63,449 bases of DNA from Deferrisomatales bacterium (lineage in GTDB: Bacteria > Desulfobacterota > Deferrisomatia > Deferrisomatales > JARGFW01), in the NCBI GenBank assembly GCA_029211085.1, contig JARGFW010000007.1, forward strand, positions 1 through 63,449, given 5' to 3'. The notes under the pieces were generated by a model that was given only the letters and a program-made list of their open reading frames with translations, searched no databases and was not told the origin of the DNA. How positions within the stretch are numbered: position 1 is the stretch's first letter; every line of letters begins with the position of its first letter. Position numbers and translations under genes: made by a program. Positions 58,644-63,449 of the stretch are shown here, piece by piece.

Positions 58644-59685
58644 CGGGGTCAGGTCTACAGACTTCAGAAACCCGTGATCCCAACCTCTCGCGCAATTTCC
58701 GCCACTCGGCGCCGCACCTCCGGCCACTTCGCGACCGCTTGTGCCCCGCTGCGACTCGCCTCGCTCACCCCCGACGGCCCCAACCCGAAACGGTTTCCGA
58801 TATCCTTCAAAGGCCGGCCGCTGTGCCGATGGCTCAAGTACAGAGCCAGCTTTCGTGCCAGCCGGCTGTCTTCCGGAAACCCTCTCGCCACCGCCGCTTC
58901 AATCGCATCGAGGCTGGGCCACACCGCCAAGGCACGGGCAGCGGGCACTTCTCGGTCTCCGGAACCCGCGGCGATGAACGTCTCCTGTACCCACTCCACG
59001 AACCCCCGGCTTCCCAGCACCGTGGAGCCCACCACCTTCTCCCACGGAGATGGCACAACCACCTCGCGATCCAAGTCGCCTTCCACGAACGCCCGGTAGC
59101 TCCCGCCGGCCGCGGCCTCACCCTCCCCGAACCGCGCCAGCACATCCCGCCGTTCCAACCAATCCGGACTCGCGGCGGCGCCCACATAGGCGTTGTAGCT
59201 TGACCACACATGCTCCCCCGGCTTCCCCACCATCCGCGCCGCCACAGGATTCAGGTGCACGTAGCGGGACAGCTCCACCAGGTGCTCCTCCCGCTCCACC
59301 AAGATGGCCTTGTAGCGCCCCTGGAGCAGATGGCCAGAGCGCTGGCGTTTCACGTTGAAGTACGTCGTGTACGCGCCGTTGATGTGCCGCATGATTCGCG
59401 ACAGGTTCCCCTCTGGCGTTTCCACCAACAGGTGGTAGTGGTTCGACATCAGGCAGTACACGTGGATACGCGCGCCGTAGCGCACCGTCGCCGAGCCTAG
59501 GTAGTCCAGAAACTTCTCGCGGTCCCGCTTGCTTCGGAAGATGTCTTTGCGCTCGTTGCCGCGCGACGTCACGTGATAGAACGCGCCCGGATACTCGATA
59601 CGCAGCGGCCTCGCCATCTCTCGCCCCTGTTCCGGTCTATTTCTCTTCCCTCCAGCCGAATCTGTATTCTGTAGACCTGACCCCG
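58644..59685. mobile_element. RAYT-type element with 18-bp terminal inverted repeats
   Basis: CGGGGTCAGGTCTACAGA at 58644-58661 is found as its exact complement at 59668-59685, just outside the transposase gene at 58664-59617. Sequences of this type commonly flank RAYT (REP-associated tyrosine transposase) genes. A 17-base direct repeat (GACCCCGTCCTACGCAT) follows the right end at 59679-59711. Confidence 0.8.
58664..59617 (-). CDS. REP-associated tyrosine transposase (Y1 family)
   Basis: A 317-residue protein with the RAYT start MARPLRIEYPGAFYHVTSRG, HUH motif in CLMSNHYHLLVETP and the catalytic Tyr region QGRYKAILVE. The C-terminal part (SLDAIEAAVARGF and onward) is a helix-turn-helix-like domain. 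It nicks and joins single-stranded DNA at REP-like hairpins. Looks intact. Start is the ATG after GAGAG. Confidence 0.93.
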   Translation of the reverse strand: MARPLRIEYPGAFYHVTSRGNERKDIFRSKRDREKFLDYLGSATVRYGARIHVYCLMSNHYHLLVETPEGNLSRIMRHINGAYTTYFNVKRQRSGHLLQGRYKAILVEREEHLVELSRYVHLNPVAARMVGKPGEHVWSSYNAYVGAAASPDWLERRDVLARFGEGEAAAGGSYRAFVEGDLDREVVVPSPWEKVVGSTVLGSRGFVEWVQETFIAAGSGDREVPAARALAVWPSLDAIEAAVARGFPEDSRLARKLALYLSHRHSGRPLKDIGNRFGLGPSGVSEASRSGAQAVAKWPEVRRRVAEIAREVGITGF

Positions 59686-59699
59686 TCCTACGCATGACC

Positions 59700-59832
59700 C
59701 CGTCCTACGCACTCCTGGTGGCGCGCCAGCCAACGGTAGACATTGGAGCGATGAATGCCGAGAACGCGAGCCACTTCTTCCGGGCTCGTACCGGCCTCTA
59801 TGATCCAGCTTGCGGGCATCGAGTTTGGACAT
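59700..59832 (-). pseudogene. IS630-type transposase remnant, N-terminal
   Basis: Minus-strand translation starts MSKLDARKLDH, a common opening of IS630-type transposases, then loses frame; another frame continues SPEEVARVLGIHRSNVYRWL, the expected helix-turn-helix. A short deletion or frameshift separates the two, and the rest of the gene is cut off where the RAYT repeat begins. The RAYT element may have landed in this IS. Confidence 0.75.
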
Positions 59833-60008
59833 GCGGAAAGCAAACCATATGTCGCGTAGTCAATGCACTTATTAATAACGGCAACTGCTCAGCCGATAAT
59901 GGGGAAACGGCACGTCGGCGCTCGGAGGAAGACGGGGCCGGCACTGCCAGAACGACCCTTTCGGGAGAAATCTCCCATCATCGATCCACCACTGCAAGGA
60001 GGCTCTCC
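59833..60008. other. Upstream region of the cytolysin-like gene
   Basis: No gene. It has a moderately AT-rich stretch (around 59860-59885, ACTTATTAATAACGG) that may hold the promoter, and ends with the strong ribosome site AAGGAGG eight bases before the ATG. Confidence 0.4.
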
Positions 60009-62204
60009 ATGAACCACCCCCTTCGGATCTTCGGTCTCCTCGCGTCGTTGTTGCTGGGCGTGGCGTTTCTTTCCGCGTGCGGCGGCACCGACGAGGATGT
60101 CGAGCCCGCTTCGCAGCAACTCTTGAGCCGGCTGGCCGGGGACTGGATGGTCTACAGCGTCCACGACGAGAGCCCCCACCAAGCTCGTTCAACCGATTTC
60201 TGGACCTTCAAGGTGACCGATACTCGTTTCGAGTTGTCCGAAGCATGCGGCGAACCCCATTCCTACGGAGAGGTCAGGGATGGGAAACTCTATTTATACG
60301 AGCCCCCTGCAGACCATGTGCTCGGGGAAGAACTGGCTGGCGCCCCTGTCGTGAGCGCGCACCCGATCGAGATGGTCGACGATACCCTCGTCATCCACGA
60401 ACGGCAGGGCGGTGAACAGGTCGGACGGGTCTTCCACGCGAGACCGGTCGCGACGCTTTCCTGTGAGGACGGGCGGGTCGCCGTCCAGACCGTGATCCCC
60501 CGAGAAGAGATCGAGGCGACGGCCCTTGCAGGAGGCGCGGCAAGGAGTCTGCTTGCCTCCGCCTCGACCCACCAGGATCTCGTCCTTCACCTGAAAGATT
60601 CGGCCGGTACCCTGCTTGCGCCTCAAGGGGATCCCAAGGACTTGGGACTGGTGCAGAAAGACGGCACCGACCCGAAGGTCACGACCGAAAGCACGGACAC
60701 AACAACGATCACCTGCACCGAGACGGAGATGACGCAGCGGGAGGTGCTCAACACCTTCACGTTGTTCGACACGAGCACGAACCTCTATCCGGGCGCCCTG
60801 GTACAGGGCGGCCCGTATATGACGGACAACGAGTTCAAACTGATCACCGCGGGAACGCAAGACGATCCGCTCGCCCGCAAGCGGGCCCCGTTGACCGTGC
60901 AGGTCAAGGGCCCGGTACTCGACGGAAAGCTTTCCGCGCAGGTCGCCGATCCATCGAAATCAGAGAACGTCGCCCAGGCCATTCGCGACCTCATTGCCGC
61001 CGGGGTCGCCGGTGGGGAGGTGAACATGGACTTCGTCTCGACGCTCGCGTCGAACGAACGACAGGTCAACCTCTCCCTGGGCGTGGCCGGCGGCTATGAG
61101 GGGTTCAAGCTCTCCACCGACTTCGAGGCGGGTGTCCAGGAGGACTCGAACCACTTCGTCTTCTATTTCTTCCAGAAGTTCTATTCGGTCACCATCGACC
61201 CCTTCGGCGGGGCCTTGGAGGCCTTCGACCCGACGGCGACCGACCCGGCCGATGAGATCACCGGGGCCCAACAGATCGGTGCAGACAATCCGCCTCTTTA
61301 TGTGAGCCAGGTCGACTACGGGAAGCAGATCATGTTCGAGATCAACTCGACCTTCTCGGAAGAGAACATCAAGACGCTGCTTTCCTTCGCCGCCGACGCC
61401 AAGGAGGCGAGCGCCTCGATCAACAGCAGTTTCACCGCCTCCGATGTCATGGCCGCGTCTTCGATCAAGTACAAGGTGAGAGGCGGGTCCGACAAGGATG
61501 TCGCCGACTGGAACGTGTTCCCCGGCACGGGTGAGGGTGACGGCAGTACGCTTTTCAACAACCTCAAGGGGTTCTTCAGCAACCTGAAGGCGGAGCCCTT
61601 CACCGCAGACACCCCCGGCGTGCCGATCGGCTTCACCCTGACCTATCTCGTAGACGACTCGCCAGCCAGCATGCTCTATGCCTCCGACTTCACCCAGAAG
61701 AGCTGCAGCACGAGCGCCGCCCCGATCGACTACGCCTTCACCTATTCCATCACGGGATACCAGCCTTCCGCCTCTACGATCGATGACTACGACCTGGGCA
61801 ACGAGGTCGGGTGGCCATCGGGCAGCGGCCTCGATGATCACTTGACCGTTTCCGTGGGCGGCACGAAGGTGAAGTCCTACAATTCACCCAAGGGTGACAA
61901 GACATGGAAGAATCAAAAGAATTTGAACACATATCTGAGCGACGGCGAGACGCATAAGACCAAGTTCGAGCTATACAACAAAGGGGGCTGGGGGACTGGT
62001 GGAAAGCTTTCGCTGTACAAGGAAAAGGATCTGATCTACCAGATCAGCATCTACGGCGGCACCGGGGCATGGACCGGCAAGGTGTTCGAAGTGGAGTTCG
62101 ACTTGAACAAGGATGGGACCTGCTCCGTCCAATTCCTCTACGAGCCGGGAACCAGCGCGAACAACATCTTCTATAAGAAGCACAAGGGCAACACCTGCAA
62201 ATAG
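60009..62204 (+). CDS. Thiol-activated (cholesterol-dependent) cytolysin-like lipoprotein
   Basis: A 731-residue lipoprotein: signal peptide with lipobox FLSAC at about residues 20-24. Residues about 260-580 resemble the pore-forming core of cholesterol-dependent cytolysins: STNLYPGALVQGGPYM, LTVQVKGPVLDGKLSAQV, FQKFYSVTIDPF and PPLYVSQVDYGKQIMFEI are equivalents of conserved family blocks. The cholesterol-sensing undecapeptide (ECTGLAWEWWR) is not visible; the C-terminal 130 residues are different, so the receptor may not be cholesterol. ATG follows AAGGAGG. A strong terminator lies downstream at 62381. Few Gram-negative members are known. It stands between mobile remnants, suggesting transfer. 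Confidence 0.8.
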   Translation: MNHPLRIFGLLASLLLGVAFLSACGGTDEDVEPASQQLLSRLAGDWMVYSVHDESPHQARSTDFWTFKVTDTRFELSEACGEPHSYGEVRDGKLYLYEPPADHVLGEELAGAPVVSAHPIEMVDDTLVIHERQGGEQVGRVFHARPVATLSCEDGRVAVQTVIPREEIEATALAGGAARSLLASASTHQDLVLHLKDSAGTLLAPQGDPKDLGLVQKDGTDPKVTTESTDTTTITCTETEMTQREVLNTFTLFDTSTNLYPGALVQGGPYMTDNEFKLITAGTQDDPLARKRAPLTVQVKGPVLDGKLSAQVADPSKSENVAQAIRDLIAAGVAGGEVNMDFVSTLASNERQVNLSLGVAGGYEGFKLSTDFEAGVQEDSNHFVFYFFQKFYSVTIDPFGGALEAFDPTATDPADEITGAQQIGADNPPLYVSQVDYGKQIMFEINSTFSEENIKTLLSFAADAKEASASINSSFTASDVMAASSIKYKVRGGSDKDVADWNVFPGTGEGDGSTLFNNLKGFFSNLKAEPFTADTPGVPIGFTLTYLVDDSPASMLYASDFTQKSCSTSAAPIDYAFTYSITGYQPSASTIDDYDLGNEVGWPSGSGLDDHLTVSVGGTKVKSYNSPKGDKTWKNQKNLNTYLSDGETHKTKFELYNKGGWGTGGKLSLYKEKDLIYQISIYGGTGAWTGKVFEVEFDLNKDGTCSVQFLYEPGTSANNIFYKKHKGNTCK

Positions 62205-62450
62205 CCCCGCTACGTTTCTCTTCACCTACCTGGGGTGAACTTGGTGACCGTGTCCCCGGGCGGTGCCGACGCCGGGGGCGGTGACAGCGCATCCTCTTCT
62301 CTCCTCCCGGGGAAAGGTGGCCGGGGAGCAGCCCGGTGCGGAGGCGAACGCCCAGCTGCGCTTAATCTTTGCTTTCATATAGAAATGCCCGGCTAGTGCC
62401 GGGCATTTCTACTAGGCCCATCTTCGACAGTTCATTTCACAAAACCCTCG
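62205..62450. other. Gap after the cytolysin gene
   Basis: No gene supported. Contains the terminator at 62381-62410; the rest is plain GC-rich sequence. Confidence 0.6.
62381..62410. terminator. Strong hairpin terminator
   Basis: AGAAATGCCCGGC and GCCGGGCATTTCT form a perfect 13-bp stem around TAGT. The AGAAA/TTTCT ends make it usable on both strands; it would stop transcripts from the cytolysin gene and from the cassette-like gene to the right. Confidence 0.9.
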
Positions 62451-62555
62451 GCATAACGCCGGGTACAACCGGCGGGCTGTTGCCGTGAAAACCGCCACCC
62501 AAGCCATTCAGAAGAACCGAGCGCTTACCCCGTCCGGTTCGTACCTTGGTTAGGT
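62451..62555 (-). repeat. attC-like recombination site
   Basis: Read on the minus strand: ACCTAAC (RYYYAAC core), GGTACGAACCGG, a 61-base centre, then CCGGTTGTACC and GTTATGC (one mismatch to GTTRRRY). The inner arms are complementary apart from one extra base, as in integron attC sites. The stop codon of the neighbouring gene overlaps the first core, as is common in gene cassettes. Total 105 bases. Confidence 0.55.
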
Positions 62556-63029
62556 GTTAGCGGCAAGAATCCTCTTCTTTTGCTCCTCGAACTCAGCTTC
62601 AGAAATAATGTTCTTCTGTCTGAGTTCGTCAAGTTTTAGCAGCGCTGCATAACCGTCTCTCGGTGGAGTAGTGCGCTCAATCATTCCCGGTGTGGGCTGA
62701 TTCGGCTTTGTGAGGTTCTTGTAGACTCCGATCCCCGCACCGATAGCGGCACCTGCCATAGGGCCTATGACCGGAACTGGAATAGCTACCACAGCACCAA
62801 TTCCCGCACCGGTAGCTGCGTCTTTTGCAAGGTCGGACTGCATAGCCATTTTCCCAAGTTTGCCAGCCTCGTCACCCACCGAAGCTGCCGTTTTCTTTGC
62901 CCATTCTGCCGCGATCCGCGCGTCTTCCTCGTCGACTTTTCCATCACCGTTCAGATCTCCGACCAAGACTGCAGTCTTCGAAATAGCGTCCCTTGTCTTC
63001 TTGGCAAAGCCCTTCATCTTGTCAAACAT
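62550..63029 (-). CDS. EF-hand and SHOCT protein, cassette-like
   Basis: A 159-residue protein with one EF-hand/dockerin-like loop (DLNGDGKVDEED, about 24-35), a glycine-rich hydrophobic segment (GAGIGAVVAIPVPVIGPMAG, about 93-112) that may insert in membranes, and a C-terminal SHOCT helix pair (YAALLKLDELRQKNIISEAE). Its base composition is less GC-rich than the rest of the window. It ends in an attC-like site and has GTTAGGT about 53 bases above its start, so it may be an integron cassette. Confidence 0.75.
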   Translation of the reverse strand: MFDKMKGFAKKTRDAISKTAVLVGDLNGDGKVDEEDARIAAEWAKKTAASVGDEAGKLGKMAMQSDLAKDAATGAGIGAVVAIPVPVIGPMAGAAIGAGIGVYKNLTKPNQPTPGMIERTTPPRDGYAALLKLDELRQKNIISEAEFEEQKKRILAANT

Positions 63030-63081
63030 AGCATGCTCCGCGAATCAAGAATTGACTTTGGCTCGAATAATTATTTCAGAA

Positions 63082-63090
63082 ACACCTAAC
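63082..63090 (-). other. Core-site-like GTTAGGT upstream of the cassette gene
   Basis: On the minus strand, ACTGTTAGGTG lies about 55 bases before the gene start. It fits the GTTRRRY end of a preceding attC site, marking the cassette's left boundary. The rest of that upstream site is not clear. Confidence 0.35.
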
Positions 63091-63114
63091 AGTTGTATTA
63101 GACGACAGGTCCAT

Positions 63115-63208
63115 GTCACCAAATATGGAGACATATCTCTATACTTAGACATATGTCACTAGATGTAGAGACTAGAGACACCTTGTGGGTCACCATATCT
63201 AGAGACCC
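63115..63208. repeat. Three imperfect 20-bp direct repeats
   Basis: GTCACC-A-ATAT-GAGAC type units occur at 63115, 63155 and 63189 (GTCACCAAATATGGAGACAT, GTCACTAGATGTAGAGACTA, GTCACCATATCTAGAGACCC), 40 and 34 bases apart in AT-rich DNA. They could be protein-binding iterons or decayed element ends. Confidence 0.6.
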
Positions 63209-63449
63209 TCAACTGGGGTGACGTCGCCGGGGCCACTCCCGCCCCGCCCCTTCTCGACTACGATCCGATCCTCCAACCCCAGGTACACGACCGCATTGTA
63301 GCGAAGGCTCCAGAGCTTCCGCGCTGGATCCCACTGCCCCCCGTGCTTCTTCAGCTTTTCCCGCAACGGCTTCTCGTGCCAGGCCACCTGCACCGTAAAC
63401 GGGCTAGGAACCGCCTCCCACCCCCGACACCAACTGAGCCGTCTCGGCT
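63199..63449 (-). CDS. Small conserved protein, 5' end outside the window
   Basis: The minus-strand frame is open from the stop to the window edge, giving at least 82 residues (…RGWEAVPSPFTVQVAWHEK). The core LREKLKKHGGQWDPARKLWSL and YLGLEDRIV is found in small proteins often met near mobile elements. A GTG at 63393 is possible, but the conserved sequence before it suggests that the start lies outside the window. No function known. Confidence 0.5.
   Translation of the reverse strand, partial: PRRLSWCRGWEAVPSPFTVQVAWHEKPLREKLKKHGGQWDPARKLWSLRYNAVVYLGLEDRIVVEKGRGGSGPGDVTPVEGL

Overview
The window is about 63 kb of very GC-rich DNA from a Gram-negative bacterium. LpxC, a TonB/ExbBD-type envelope machine and several lipoproteins show the outer membrane. 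Selenocysteine enzymes, [NiFe] hydrogenase, formate dehydrogenase, multihaem cytochromes, a CooT-type nickel protein and the short form of ThiC suggest an anaerobe. A high-GC member of the Desulfobacterota/Desulfuromonadia (Deferrisoma-like) fits best, but this is inference from gene content. Nearly all genes from 7.8 to 55.9 kb lie on the minus strand.

Layout. 0-7.8 kb (plus strand apart from one gene): tail of a TPR protein, HrpB helicase, a possible PilZ protein (minus), YjbQ, and two related membrane sensors, the second a hybrid histidine kinase. 7.8-12 kb: a three-gene unit of [NiFe]-hydrogenase large subunit, Tat-exported small subunit, and a methyl-accepting chemotaxis protein with a CXXCH haem motif in its periplasmic domain. 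12.5-18.9 kb: a formate dehydrogenase module (FeS subunit, NrfD-type anchor, selenocysteine catalytic subunit) followed by a selenocysteine DsbA-like protein and a dihaem peroxidase. It is bracketed by two copies of the 3' end of an MFS transporter gene. 19.4-26 kb: MFS transporter, amidase, beta-helix protein, Fur/PerR regulator, and a tetrahaem cytochrome between two HAMP-like membrane proteins. 26.6-38.9 kb: an eleven-gene block of TPR lipoproteins, ExbB, two ExbD, an AgmX/TonB-like protein and HEAT and DUF2135 proteins. This looks like a proton-motive-force-driven envelope machine. 39-49.4 kb: histidine kinase, Psd, NtrX/NtrY, DUF4390, LpxC and larC-larB-larE (nickel-pincer nucleotide synthesis). 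49.7-56 kb: a ubiquitin-like protein, phosphohexomutase, DksA/TraR protein, ThiC, ThiD-ThiN fusion, CooT and AlaX. 56-63.4 kb is accessory DNA: FMN-dependent 2-hydroxyacid dehydrogenase, DUF2703, an AT-rich YbaN gene, a RAYT transposase with terminal inverted repeats, an IS630 remnant, a cholesterol-dependent-cytolysin-like lipoprotein and an integron-cassette-like unit.

The most interesting candidate system is the hydrogenase-chemoreceptor operon. The hydrogenase large subunit stops exactly at the last metal-ligand histidine, so it has no C-terminal peptide to be removed during maturation; this is a feature of some H2-sensing hydrogenases. The small subunit is exported and has no visible membrane anchor, and the next gene is a chemoreceptor with a probable periplasmic c-type haem. 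A simple model is that H2 oxidation reduces the receptor haem and steers motility. Second is the pair of UGA-containing genes in one operon, each followed by a hairpin at the same distance from the UGA. Nickel recurs through the window (hydrogenase, Lar proteins, CooT), as do redox sensing and c-type haem.
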